Shown: positions 46,105 through 57,111 of the stretch, one piece after another
Layout of the letters: the number at the start of each line of letters is the position of its first letter
How positions within the stretch are numbered: the stretch's first letter is position 1
Source: Berghia stephanieae
Lineage: Eukaryota > Mollusca > Gastropoda > Nudibranchia > Aeolidiidae
Direction: 5' to 3'
DNA: 64,000 bases
Assembly: GCA_034508935.3 (NCBI GenBank)
Contig: CM067447.1
Coordinates: forward strand, 38,069,848 to 38,133,847
Made by a program: the position numbers and the translations under genes
The notes under the pieces: model-generated
Databases searched by the model: none
What the model was told of the DNA's origin: nothing
Seen by the model: the letters and a program-made list of their open reading frames with translations, nothing else

Positions 46105-47175
46105 GTTTGTACTTGTTATGTATTTTTAATTATCCGTAGCACATGCATTGTGAGATTTGTCAATGGGAATATTTGTGAATTTTATTTCATGCTAAGAGTA
46201 AGAGCTTTGTATCAAAAGAAATTTGTTTATCAAGCTATGGTGATTAGGAGGAAATAATTCTGGTGTGTAAAAATGTGAATATGTCAAAAAATAAAAAGGA
46301 TCTTTAAAAAAACTCACTTTTAATCTCATGTTTAATGGTTATGGTAGTTCTATATAATTCGGAAAAGTGAGTGTTAATAATAACAAGAAATGAAATGAGT
46401 AGGAAAGTGCCTGAAGACAATAGAGAAAATTTTGCGGCAGTGATGGGGGCTCGACCCCGCACCTTACTGATACGACAACTCCGCCTGGCCGGGGAGAGCT
46501 TGGTTCTATTGTCTGAGCTATCCACCACTCCAAAACAAGTGGTTTCAAACTCTATGTCTAACTTGAGCTGCTCTCCCTGACTTCTTGAGATCATGGGTTC
46601 AACACAAACAAATGTCGCGATGTTTGTTAGCCAGCATTTAAGCTTAATGACTATATTCTCAACACAAACATGTAACATAGAAACGATTGAGCCATTGAGT
46701 AAGCTCTGAAATTTTAATTCTCTATTGTCTTCTGGCACTTTCCTACTCACTTCATTTCTTGTTATTATCAACATGTGCCTGCTCCACTCATTTTTCTGAA
46801 TTAATTTTCACCCCAAATACGGGAGCTTGCTCACTGTCTCAATCGCTTCTATTTTACATGTTTGTGTTGAGAATATGGCCATTAAGCTTAAATGCTGGCT
46901 AACTTTGTGACGTTTGTTTGTGTTGAACCCATGTCCTCAAAAAGTAGGGGTTACCCTATTTTTTAGCTTAAATCTGCTGGACTAAAAATGAAAATGACAA
47001 AGTTTAGAAAAAAATATTGTCTAACAACTTTTAGGTGTTTTAATTACATTGTACCCATGAAAGCATATAACAGAATAATTAATGATAAGTTTCCTGTATA
47101 AATATGTAAAATATACATTATTGCAATTCTTAAGAGAGTTTTAAAATATCAACAAATAACATGAATCTCTTTCAG
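46105..47175 (+). other. TAF3 intron 2
   Basis: About 1.07 kb. Nearly half is the inverted dimer of tRNA-like repeat family 2 (46350-46930). The rest is AT-rich, ending with acceptor ATCTCTTTCAG; a second AG six bases further (TTTCAG, 47181) would also keep the frame and remove two residues. Confidence 0.85.
46350..46930. repeat. tRNA-like repeat family 2, head-to-head inverted dimer
   Basis: The left unit (46350-46710) holds TCGGAAAAGTGAGTG, AAATGAAATGAGTAGGAAAG, a degenerate tRNA-like box at about 46440-46530, and CAGCATTTAAGCTTAATG. The right unit (46715-46930) is the reverse complement of its outer parts: CTTCTGGCACTTTCCTACTC at about 46730 and AAGCTTAAATGCTGGCTAAC at about 46885. It can form a hairpin in the TAF3 pre-mRNA. 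Confidence 0.75.
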
Positions 47176-47410
47176 TTTCAGCAGAAAGTAATCATGATAT
47201 TTATCTCCATCATCCAGGAATTAAAAATCTTTGTATTTGTCAAACAGATGAAATCCCAATTGAGAATCAGAACTGTTCAACTCAAAACAATGCACATGGG
47301 CTCAAAGTGGAACCTGAAGCAGAAGATGCTCCTTGTAGTAATGAAATAATTGGTGAGAAACGACCAGCTGAGAATGTCACGCTGGAATTGCACCTGAGCA
47401 AACGGCAGAG
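47176..47410 (+). CDS. TAF3: TAF3 exon 3
   Basis: Residues 138-215, VSAESNHDIYLHHPGI...EPEAEDAPCSNEIIGEKRPA, ENVTLELHLSKRQR. The C-terminal part matches the ENFLGKRPLDSPE...MKRPRL box of human TAF3; the N-terminal part is poorly conserved and acidic. The acceptor is CTCTTTCAG, the donor CAGAG|GTAGGC, phase 1 in and 2 out. Confidence 0.88.
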
Positions 47411-48957
47411 GTAGGCAGTTTATGTTGGATTTTGATATTTTATTTGTGTGCTTAATAGTTTTTCAATTTTAGATCTTTCAATTCTATTTGAAAATTGTAA
47501 AAAAAAACCAAACGAACAAAAAACAGAAACTAAACAAACAAAATTGAAATTTAAAAAAGGAACATCCTAAAACAAAACCAAAATCTTAATACAGGTGTCC
47601 AGGCAAGTCGGATAAGTCAGTTTTTTGTCGGATGGCGGTTGATTGGTTGCATAAGTCGGACTTTGGTCAGATTATGGATCTGTAAGTCTGATAAATCAAA
47701 ATTTGGTCGGTAAAATTGACGCAGGTTGGTAGTTGCAAATATCAGATCAGATTAAATTTCAGGTTCTGTATCAGATCCACAAGCCTGTTAACATTGAAAA
47801 TCTCGCTTTGCCTGAAGTTTAAAACAATTAATTGTGAGTAAAACTCCAACTATCATACGAGCCATTCCTATAACATGAAACACTCAATGGATATTGGTGC
47901 CTCTATCTTTGAATCTGTTCAGTTAAGTATCGGTTTGCATTATTGCAGGGGTAAGGGATAAAGGGAGTCGGCATGTGAAGATGAAACAAACGATGATGTA
48001 GTACATGGGAGTGTCACAGGGATGCTGGTGCTTGTTTTTATCCCCTTTACAGTACAGCGACACTGATTTATTTTGGTTTCATCTAAATTATTTTAATGTC
48101 AAATAAACAGTTTTTACCAAGAGAGCAGTAACTTGACTTCTGATAAAAACGGTGATCTGGTGTTGGGTCAAAGTAAGATCGAATTACGCCTTTAAAGGGG
48201 TACATTGTTTATGTGCTTTGGTCATAAAAAAAATAAAAATTATTCTATTTTTTTTTTTTTCCAACTCAGTGTTGCTGATTACTGTTTCTTTTATATGATT
48301 GGCAAGCGAGGTAGGAATGTCACATGATACTGGACAGTGCATGTCTTGTACAATTAATCCTTTACCTTTACTGATTTTTTGTTTTCAAACAATAGTTTCC
48401 CTTTATATTATTTCAAGTTCAGAATAAACTGTTTCCACCATGGGAGCAGTACGAATATTGTGACTCAGGTTTTAATCAAACTGTCTTTTGATGAAAACGT
48501 TAGATCAGAGTAAGATTGAAATTCGCCTTTGAAAGGTTAATTTTTTGTCTTTTCGATTTTTTTTTTTTCAAGCACGGCTTTGCAGTCTTTTCTTAAAAGT
48601 TTTTTTTTTTTTTTTTCATTTTCTTTTTAACAAAAACTGTTTGGCAAGCAGATTGCTGTACATGCATGCACACACGAGGCTTCTATAGTGTGTACGGTAA
48701 ATGTTTTAACTTTGTACTTTTTATTTAAAGTGATTAAGCATATGTAATGTAAGCATGTTAATATCCTGGTTAAGAATTTTAATAGAGGCAAGCTTATTTT
48801 TTTCATTTAAAAGACATACAGCGATTTCAAAATCGAAGATATCCTATTTTTGATGGGACTAATGGCTTTCTATACATCAGTTTTGCTGGATTGTGACGTA
48901 GTTTTTGTTAACATGGACAAGGAAAAGAATGAACAACTGACCTAGAATCTTGGAAAT

Positions 48958-49215
48958 TAATTGTTCCAATTGATGGTTCCTCCATGACCTCTTGTTGCTA
49001 TGCCTGTCAAACTATTAACATGGATGCCTTTTTAAACTATAATCTTATAGTATGAGTCTCAGGTTATTCAATCAACATACAAAGCTGGAAATTGATTGTT
49101 CCAATTGATGGTTCCTCCGTGACCTCTTGTTGCTACGCTTTATAAGCTATTAACATGGATGCCTTTTTTTTTGTACTATAACCATATACTATGAGTCTCG
49201 GGTTATTTAACCAAC
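48958..49215 (+). repeat. Tandem duplication of about 120 bp
   Basis: Two copies of TTGTTCCAATTGATGGTTCC, then TATTAACATGGATGCCTTTT and TATGAGTCTC.GGTTATT, begin near 48958 and 49092. They differ by point changes and small indels, so the duplication is not recent. Confidence 0.75.
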
Positions 49216-49289
49216 ATAGAATAAATACACGATTGAAAAATATGTCAATTATCATGTATTTTATCAAAATTTCTAGTTGAATACACATT

Positions 49290-50060
49290 TCAGTGGATTT
49301 ATTTTTAATGTAGAGCAAATTTCTAGTTATTTGGCTGATGACGAGCCTATTATTGACCAATCATTAACAGATCCATCTAACCTTAAACAGATAGAATTTG
49401 TCCACAGTCAGTTGGCACGTCATCTAAAGGGGCAAAACTGCTTGTTGTTGCATCTATCGTCCATTCACTGGTGCATCACGCACTTTTGAGGAATATGCAG
49501 ATAGTGTTTTCATTCTGTGTATCATCAATGAAATGGACTCAGTGCAAAGACGAGATGTGGTATGAGATGATGAATATGAACTTCATAGTTTAATAAAATC
49601 ATCCACGTGACTGAAACGTGGACATGGTCAAAGCCCTAAAGTGACATCAAGAATGCCAATTCCATTAAATTGGGCATGGTTCCCCCAAAACAATGCAAAT
49701 AAAGAAAACATATTCCAATTATTGACACAACAATTGATTTGCCTTCATACAGGGAAAAAATTGGAGTCACAACTTGTCAAAAGAAAGCCACCAGCACTTC
49801 AACTGCAACCAATGTGTCTGACATTGATGATTGAAAGCAAGAAGAAGCTGACAACTGACAAACGATTTTTTCTGCATGTCAAAGATTGCATTCAGCAATC
49901 GATTTAAGAAACTTTTCATAAGAACTGCGGCCACTGATGTGGTTGTGCTTGCCATTCACTTAGCTGAGAAGCTAAAATCTCTGGAGCTTTGGCCTATATT
50001 TGGCTCAGGAAAGCATTATTTTCATATTGTAGTCCACGAAATCACTACCGAAAGACCCAC
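49290..50060 (+). pseudogene. Unclassified repetitive-gene relic
   Basis: Separate short frames read FNVEQISSYLADDEPI (49310), MPIPLNWAWFPQNNANKENI (about 49655) and FIRTAATDVVVLAIHLAEKL (about 49915). They are followed by ELWPIFGSGKHYFHIVVHEI. These echo a large repeated invertebrate protein with the phrases IP.NW..FLR...NK.ELF and RTVDTDVVVLAV...LWIAFGTGKNFRYIP.HEI. The family is recalled only as an unnamed repetitive gene; several breaks make it non-functional. Confidence 0.5.
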
Positions 50061-50431
50061 CGACAGAATCATTGTCATCATCATCATCATCATCACCATC
50101 ATCAGCATCAGCATCATCTATCTATGTTATAAGATAAAAATTCCTGCAGAGGTCAAAATTTTTCTCTCTCTTTTTTTTATTTTTTACATAACATGTAAAC
50201 ATATTTGTAGTACTTCTTTTATGTGAAAATATCCTTTGTGAATCTAATTGTTTTATATTATGTTGTAATTTGACGAGGTTCCCTCGATTGATATATTATT
50301 TTCCTACAAATTTTTTTAAAGGGTAAAAAAAGTAACGTCTGCAGAGGTTGCGAATCCCTGAAAATTCCTGCCTCAAATGAATTAATATTTTTAGTATAAC
50401 CATGTTTTTTGTGTCTCTTTGTCATTAACAG

Positions 50432-51628
50432 AGTTAGCAATCCAAGTCTTCCAGAAGAGGCTGGGCAATCACAATATGAAATGACATGCGTTTTTATGAG
50501 CAAGAATGGAATGTTGACAACAAGACCAGGGTGTCAAGGAAAATTGCCTGAGGCGCGATTGCCTCCTCCAAATCCAAGAAATATCATTGAGAACAAAGAA
50601 AACAAGGCCAAAGACTCTGGAGATAAAACAGTGGTTATAGGAGATGCTGTTTTGAAGAGTAGCAAGAGTAGCAAGAAATCATCACACAAAAAGAGTCTCC
50701 AACATCTTCATGAGAGTGCTTCAAAAGCTGCTTTAGAAATGACCAATAAAGAAATAGGAAAGAAGTCAGCTAGCAGTAAAGCAGCTGCTAAATTTATTAA
50801 GAAACTGAAATCATCTAAGAAAGCAGCCAAGATATTTGGGAAAAAACAGAAAGATTCCAAATCTAATGAGGATGACAATAAAGAAGGTATTAAAGATGGC
50901 CAACACAAGATGAAAGGTGGAAGGAAAAAGAAAAAAGAGAAGAAGTCAGCTGCAATTATAGACTCTGATGAAGAGCTTCGTAATTTGTCTTCTCCATCAT
51001 CGTCTAGAGTGCCGTCACCAGAGCTGGGTTCCATCACTGGAACTGCAATGAAAACTGTCTGTGATAGCATCAATGCTGTGTTACGTGATGGCCCTGAAGA
51101 TGGTGCCAAGGTAAAGAAGAAGAAAAAAAGAAGGTAAAATGAATGAGGAAAAACCTGCAGAGCCTGAGGTTATTAAAACACAAAAGAAAAAAGGGAGGCC
51201 ACCAAAAAAAGAATAAGAAACCAGAACCACCTCCATTGCCACCTGTAGATATGAAACCCTTTGTCTCTGACAAATATTCTTCAGCAGAGCTTAAAGTATA
51301 TGAGTTTGATGATAGTCCTCCTGACTCAAATAGTATTAAATCCAGACGGCCTAGTGCACCAGATGAAAGTATTGTGTTATCAAAATCAAATAATTCATCT
51401 AGAAGTCAAAAATCATCACGAATTTTGGAACAAGATGAATTATTTGCCCCTGAAATAAAGATTGAAACGGTGAAGCTATCGAAGATAGATGTGAATACAG
51501 AGAAAGAGAAGTGTAAGAATGACAAGAAGGAGAGATCAATTGAGGAGAAGGAGAAAAAGAAGAGAAATGACAAAGATGAAAAGCATTATGAACGGAATGA
51601 GGAGGATGAAGCCAAGGACAAGATAAAG
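50432..51628 (+). CDS. TAF3: TAF3 exon 4 (Lys/Ser-rich middle with AT-hook), two frame anomalies
   Basis: Residues about 216-614. The first part (50433-51109) is Ser/Lys-rich with SKSSKKSSHKKSLQHLHESA, AAAKFIKKLKSSKKAAKIFG and an acidic-serine patch IIDSDEELRNLSSPSSSRVP. Near 51170-51210 a QKKKGRPPKK AT-hook core is visible. The last part runs to DEEDEAKDKIK-like residues and KEKEKKKRNDKDEKHYERNE, then donor AAG|GTAAGA, phase 0. The frame shifts by one base at A7 (51123-51129) and again at A7 (51204-51210). Each run has one surplus base relative to the downstream frame, which fits sequencing or assembly error better than a real break, since flanks and phases are intact. Confidence 0.82.
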
Positions 51629-52231
51629 GTAAGAATTTCAACAACCATGGTTTAATACAGTCAGAAACAGATTATCAAAAACAAAAAGAATAGGGAAGAG
51701 GGGGGGGGGGGGGGGGAGGGATTTATCTATTTATTTACTGTTTGGAAATACTTACTTACTCTGACTGTTTGTTCCTCCCAGAAAATGGGCCATCAATGAT
51801 ATTCCTCCACCAGACATGATTGGGCTGTCCTCTCAACTACCAGAACATGATTCTTAAAACAGGCAATTGAAGTTGTTGAGTTAATGATGAATGACATATT
51901 GAATTATTAAGCACACTGGGCGCTGATGTGGATTGCCAAAATCATGATGTACAAATCAACTCAGGCATTATATTTTGTTCATGCACTTTTTGAGTAAAGC
52001 ATCAAATAAATTGATACTATAAACTAAGTTCCAGTGCTTTTAGAGTTTGCAATATTTTCATGAAAACCTGGAGAGGGGTGGGGAAAGGGGGGGGGGGGGG
52101 GGGGGGGGGGGGAGGAAAGAAAGAAAGCATCCAGTTCACATGTCTGTATTATTGATCTATTCAGATTTCTGAGATCCAGACTATCAAAATCTATTTAATA
52201 TTTATTTAAATCTACTATTCATTCTTTGCAG
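51629..52231 (+). other. TAF3 intron 4
   Basis: About 600 bp, with G-runs at about 51702-51715 and 52088-52112. Acceptor CATTCTTTGCAG. No other feature. Confidence 0.85.
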
Positions 52232-52354
52232 GTCAAAGACATCAAAAGAGACAAAAAGGACAGGAAGAAGGACAAGGAGAAGAAGAAAAAAAATAGAGAA
52301 AAAGACAGAGATCGTGAGAAGGAGAAAGAAAAAAGAAGGGAAGAGAAAGTGAAG
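52232..52354 (+). CDS. TAF3: TAF3 exon 5 (KEK-rich)
   Basis: Forty-one codons in phase 0: VKDIKRDKKDRKKDKEKKKK, NREKDRDREKEKEKRREEKV, then K. It corresponds to the lysine/glutamate-rich part of human TAF3 (KEKEREKEKREREKREKEKE). It lies between acceptor TTTGCAG and donor AAG|GTAGGT. Charged single-helix character. Confidence 0.85.
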
Positions 52355-52961
52355 GTAGGTCACCTTGCTTTGTTTAGTGGAACTCTGATACAGCAGAGAA
52401 AGTGGGACTAGCAAAAAATCCCCGTTGTAGCTGAGTCCCACTTTATTCATGCATACGGAATTCTGAAGGAAATAAAAAAAAACCCCACAAGAACCACGTT
52501 TTGAGTTATCTCCCTTAGTAAACAAATCAGACGAAACGACTTTGACTTCTATTCCTGTAACCACTAGCCTTTTATTGTCTCATCATGGGTACTCAAAGTA
52601 AGAGAAACGTCAATAGTATGCACAATAACTGCAATTTGTCCACTCCCACCTCATCTCCGTTCCCTATAAGCTATGTGTCACGTGTGCCTTCCTCTTTTCT
52701 TCTTGAGTATGTAGTTCAATGATGATAATATTCTTCAGAATTCCGGGATTTTGGGATTTTCTAAGAAATTTTCCACTGATTTTGCAGCGTCAAACATTTT
52801 CCTCTGTTACAATTGTAAGGGATGCTCAACTTAGTTTACCCTTTTTACCTTTATTTTTACTGTTTTACAATTTTAATTTATTAAAGATACTTGAGTCTTA
52901 TTTGTAAGATCCGTAACCACTGGTCTACAGTAACAAAAATAATAAAAAAACAAAACAAAAC

Positions 52962-53115
52962 AAGAGCTTTTATATAGCGCAATATCCAATGTGCTCAAGT
53001 CGCTTTACAAAAGTTCTCTGCCCAACAGCAACACATAACATGTAGAACGAGACATGATGCCTGTTAGGCAATATTACAATTTTTCCGACAGAGACAACGC
53101 TGTTGACGGCCAGGT
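52962..53115 (-). repeat. SINE family 1 tail and body
   Basis: AGCTTTTATATAGCGCAATA, then CTCAAGTCGCTTTACAAAAG and GAGACATGATGCCTGTTAGG, match family 1 in minus orientation; the tRNA-like head is missing and replaced by (ACT)n. Confidence 0.8.
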
Positions 53116-53122
53116 ACTCATT

Positions 53123-53137
53123 TTACTACTACTACTT

Positions 53138-53229
<92 letters not shown>
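53123..53229 (+). repeat. (ACT)n microsatellite
   Basis: About 35 ACT triplets between a SINE 1 body and a family 2 repeat arm. Confidence 0.95.
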
Positions 53230-53483
53230 GTTCAGAAAAGTGAGTGGAGCAGGCACTTATGTTGGTAACAACAAGAGATGAAGTGAGTAAGAAAGTGCCA
53301 GAAGACAATAAAGAATAAAAAATGTTCGCGGCAGTGATGTGGGTTTGAACCCGCAACCTTATTGGTACGACAACTCCGCCTGGCCGGTGAGAGTGTAACT
53401 CTACCATATGAGCTATCCACGATCCCAAAAAAGATCGTCTCTAACTCAGATCATTATTAGAGCTCTCTCTCACCGACTACTTG
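53230..53483 (-). repeat. tRNA-like repeat family 2, split copy (left part)
   Basis: TTCAGAAAAGTGAGTGGAGC and AGTGCCAGAAGACAATAAAG lead to the minus-strand tRNA-like box (TGGATAGCTCATATGGTAGA; GGTTGCGGGTTCAAACCC, about 53420-53335). It is cut after CTCTCACCGACTACTTG by the CAGGG-ended element and resumes at 55599. Confidence 0.75.
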
Positions 53484-54093
53484 CAGGGCTGAGAATCTTC
53501 CGCCTAAAGGCGGATTTCCGCCTAAATGGTAGTTTATCTCCGCCCATCCCATCTCAGTTCCTCCTTTTTCAATTTTTTTTGGATAAATAACGGTGATTTT
53601 GAGAATCTCTCAGAAATTTCCGATGAATTTGCCGTTTCAAAGATTTTCTTCAAACCCACAAAATCACCATTGTGTCTTATGTCATTTTGACACCTGTGCT
53701 CAGTCTCTTGAAATTTTGGTGACGGTCCCGTTTTTATGACGTCGGGCCAGATAGAATGGCATCAGATGTCACATTTGACACAGAAGACCAGTGGTGTTCT
53801 TTGATTAGCTAGTTGATGGTTGAAGGGGAAGGGTCTTTTTTTTTTCTTCTCTGTTGTAGGTACCTATTGCCTTTTTAATCTCTCTCTCTCTTTCTCTCTC
53901 TCTCTCTTTCTCTCCTCTCTCTCTGTCTCTCTCTCTCTCTGTCTCTCTCTCTCTCTCTCTCACTCTCTCTCACTCTCTTTTTTTCTTCCTCTTTCCCTTT
54001 GCCTTTCTTTCTATTTCTCTTTTCTTCTTTTGTTGATATAAAATTCATACGATCAATACATAAATTATTCTGGTAGAGAAGTCTCCCTCCCCC

Positions 54094-54171
<78 letters not shown>

Positions 54172-55592
54172 TCTCTCTCTATTTCTTTCGCAACCATCCA
54201 TTAAATCATCTGGTTATACAGAGATAATATATTAGAATAAAGCAATGGTGATTGGCTTAGTTTTCTTTCTTTTTACTTTTGGACTATGGCTTTAAATTCG
54301 AGAGTTTCTTGGGTTGTATTTATGAGCTGAATAACCCCTAGGTTTCGGTAACAAAGATATTGTAGCCAAAACAAAACAACACTTTATGGCCTGTTATTTG
54401 AATAACATTGTAAGCCTTTAACATGTGGAAAGGACAATTCATTAAATGTTTACAAAAAGTAAATTTATGTCTAATGATAAGATTGGATTTCTACTAGTAA
54501 TAGTAATATATTACATAGTACTAATACAAAACTATGTTCCTGTTATTTTTACACTTTGCTTGTGTTTGATCGATAGACCGAGATATTTCCTATTTTTTGA
54601 CAAATTGCTATTATCATCATTGAATAAAAAACACTCACCAAAACCACTACCTCAACATCTCTACCACCACAACTATTACAATCACTACCACATCATCATC
54701 CATACCACCATTACTACTACAAGTAACACCACATCATCCCTACCACCACTACAACTGCAACTACCACCACATCATCATTCCTACCACAACTACTACAACC
54801 CACCACACAATCATCTCTAAGACCACTACTACTACAACCACCACCACATCATCAACCCTACTACCACTACTACAACCACCACCACATCATCATCCCTACC
54901 ACCACTACTACTACAACCACCATCACATCATCACCTCTAAGACCACTACTACTACAATCACCACCACATCATCATCCCTACCACCACTACCACCTCTCCT
55001 ACTACAACCACCACCACACCATCATCCCTAGCACCACCACTACTACTACAAATAACACCACATCATCCCTACCACCACTACTACTATAACTACCACCACA
55101 TCATCATTCCTACCACAACTACCACTACAACCACCACCACATCATTATCCCTACTACCACTACTACAACCACCACCACATCATCATTCCTGCTACCACTA
55201 CTACTACAACCACCACAACACCATCCCTACCACCACTACTACTACAACTACCACCACATCATCATTTCTACCACAGCTACTACAATCACCACCACACAAT
55301 CATCCATACGACCACTACTACTACAATCACTACCACATCATCCCTACCACCACTACTACTACAGCCACCACCACAATCATCATCCCTACTACAACCACTA
55401 AATGTTGTAATTACACTTTCAACTTTTGAAATTCCACCGAGTCGTGTCAGAAATTGCTGCAAGACAAATTTTGGATCGCATTTCAGTAAATTTTAGTGAG
55501 ATTCAAATTTATAGGTTATGGGCGCATGGATGGGTCATGATCTTCACGATGAAAAATTTCCTCCTTTTTTGTGATCAGCCATTCTCACCCCG
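53484..55592 (+). mobile_element. CAGGG-ended element with family Z body and (ACC)n arrays
   Basis: The ends CAGGGCTGAGAATC and ATTCTCACCCCG are inverted repeats. They are flanked by TACTTG (53478-53483) and TATTTG (55593-55598), a likely 6-bp target duplication with one change. The repeat family 2 copy is continuous across it. The body holds the family Z segment (53590-53830), two (CT)n tracts (53878-53990, 54093-54180), (ACC/ACT)n (54630-55400) and GAGTCGTGTCAGAAATTGCT. Confidence 0.75.
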
Positions 55593-55598
55593 TATTTG

Positions 55599-55925
55599 AG
55601 ATCGCGGGTCCAACCCACACAACCTCCGCGAAGTTAGTTGGCCAGCAATTAAGCTAGCCAATATTCTCAACACAAACATTTAACATAGAATGGAGACATT
55701 GAGTATGCTCTAGTCTTTGGTGTGAATTTTTAATTCAGAAAAGTGAGTGGAGCAGGCACTTATGTTGGTAACAACAGGAGATGAAGTGAGTAGGAAAGTG
55801 CCAGAAGACAATAGAGAATAAAAAATTTTCGCAGCGGTGATGGGGGTTTGAACCCGCGACCTTACTGGTACGACAACTCCGCCTATTCTCTATTGTCTTC
55901 TGGCACTTTCCTACTCATTTCATCT
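55599..55925 (-). repeat. tRNA-like repeat family 2 (right part and next unit)
   Basis: It continues the interrupted unit (GAGATCGCGGGTCCAACCCA, CCAATATTCTCAACACAAAC), then runs into a second unit (AATTCAGAAAAGTGAGTGGA, GGAAAGTGCCAGAAGACAAT, GTTTGAACCCGCGACCTTAC). That unit stops at CTCCGCCT and is followed by the inverted arm TATTCTCTATTGTCTTCTGG. Confidence 0.7.
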
Positions 55926-55926
55926 C

Positions 55927-55972
55927 TTGTTACTACTACTACTATACTACTACTACTACTACTACTACTACT

Positions 55973-56034
<62 letters not shown>

Positions 56035-56036
56035 TG
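55927..56036 (+). repeat. (TAC)n microsatellite
   Basis: About 36 TAC triplets directly after the inverted arm of repeat family 2 (CATCTCTTGTTACTACTAC). The same neighbourhood occurs at 53.12-53.23 kb. Confidence 0.95.
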
Positions 56037-56682
56037 CTTAGGTAAATGTAATGTGAGCATAAACCATTGATTTTAGAAGAAAATATTTCGATTTCTTAGT
56101 TCGTAAATTTTGTTTTAAGGTCGTAAATTTGACTCTGAAATTTTGCTTGACACCCTGATTCATGCATGACAAGAAACTTTAGAAGAGCTAGAAGTAAAAC
56201 ATTTCCACTTGGCAAATATATTCTCCGGATCTAACCCAATTGAATATTTATGGGATGAGATGGACATGTCTCTTAGAAATCAAGAAAGACAACCCAAAAA
56301 TGCTCATGAATTGGTAAGGTCATGGTATGGAATACAATGCTACTGAGAACTGTTCGTTGAAGTGAAGGATACAGGATGCTGTGATCCAGTCTGATGGAGA
56401 ACATTCCAAATACTGATCTTGAGAATGTGTTTTTTTTTTAATGCCTGTCATTGAGGTAAATTATCTCCCTTACTTTTGACTTTTGGTGAAAATTTGAACA
56501 TTGTTATGTTTTACAGTTTTTACAAAAGAAAAAAAAAAAGAAAATAGTCTCTATTTTTGGACGACAGTATATTCACCCCTAAGAAAATTAGGTTGATTAC
56601 AACTGAATCAGTTCCAAAGGAGAGGAGTAGCTAGCAATATAATTATCTAGTTTCTTTTTGTATTTGTATGTTTGTTGCACAG

Positions 56683-56879
56683 CAAGAAGCTAAAGAATCT
56701 AGAGAATCATCACCAGTTGGTTTTGGAGTTAAGTTGAAAATCAAGATTGGTGGAAGTGCAGGTCCTTCTTCCTCCATGATGGTGACAGGAGATGACCACT
56801 CTGCAACCCCATCGCCCACACCACCATCGAGTGAGACTAAACGAGAATCAATGTCCCCACCAAAAGCTGTCCCAAAATT
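56683..56879 (+). CDS. TAF3: TAF3 exon 6
   Basis: QEAKESRESSPVGFGVKLKI, KIGGSAGPSSSMMVTGDDHS, then TPSPTPPSSETKRESMSPPK. The VKLKIKI...SSS and the Ser/Thr-Pro string resemble the TRLTLRVGAGQDKIVISKV region of human TAF3. Acceptor TTGTTGCACAG, donor AAATT|GTAAGT, phase 0 in and 2 out. Confidence 0.83.
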
Positions 56880-57111
56880 GTAAGTTTTTATTTATTTTAT
56901 TATTTATTTATTTATTATTTTTTATTTATTATATTGATAGTGCTTAATTCTAACAGCCCCATATTTTATAGTGTTAATTGTTTCAGCTATTCTTTATATG
57001 CCTAATTTGTGGAATAGATTTCTTTTCATTTTTGTATTCAATTATCTTATTCATCACCAAAGCTGCCACCCAAATAGGTAAAATCTTAAAGTCACAGATT
57101 TCATCATCAGT

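Larger units (their letters stand above)
47411..50431 (+). other. TAF3 intron 3 with transposon-gene relic
   Basis: About 3 kb of AT-rich sequence. The stretch 48960-49215 carries a near-tandem duplication of about 120 bp (CAATTGATGGTTCCTCCATG and TGTTGCTATGCCTGTCAAAC, then again CAATTGATGGTTCCTCCGTG and TGTTGCTACGCTTTATAAGC). The relic at 49290-50060 is listed separately. Acceptor TTAACAG at 50431. Confidence 0.8.
52355..56682 (+). other. TAF3 intron 5
   Basis: About 4.3 kb with a partial family Z piece (52710-52810), a SINE 1 tail (52960-53115), (ACT)n, repeat family 2 copies and a CAGGG-ended element, listed separately. The stretch 56040-56660 holds a weak frame fragment near 56230-56330 (GSNPIEYLWDEM..., Tc1/mariner-like) and otherwise nothing. 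Confidence 0.8.

Noticed and set aside
51136-51165. A tiny intron to explain the exon 4 frame change
   Set aside because: The only GT-AG pair there would make an intron of about 30 bases and would remove TAF3-like sequence; single-base A-run errors are simpler.
53820-54041. Hydrophobic ORF SLSLSFSLSL
   Set aside because: It is a (CT)n translation within the CAGGG-ended element.
56200-56345. A Tc1/mariner transposase gene
   Set aside because: Only a short phrase like NPIEYLWDEM is visible; too little to define an element, so it is mentioned only within the intron entry.
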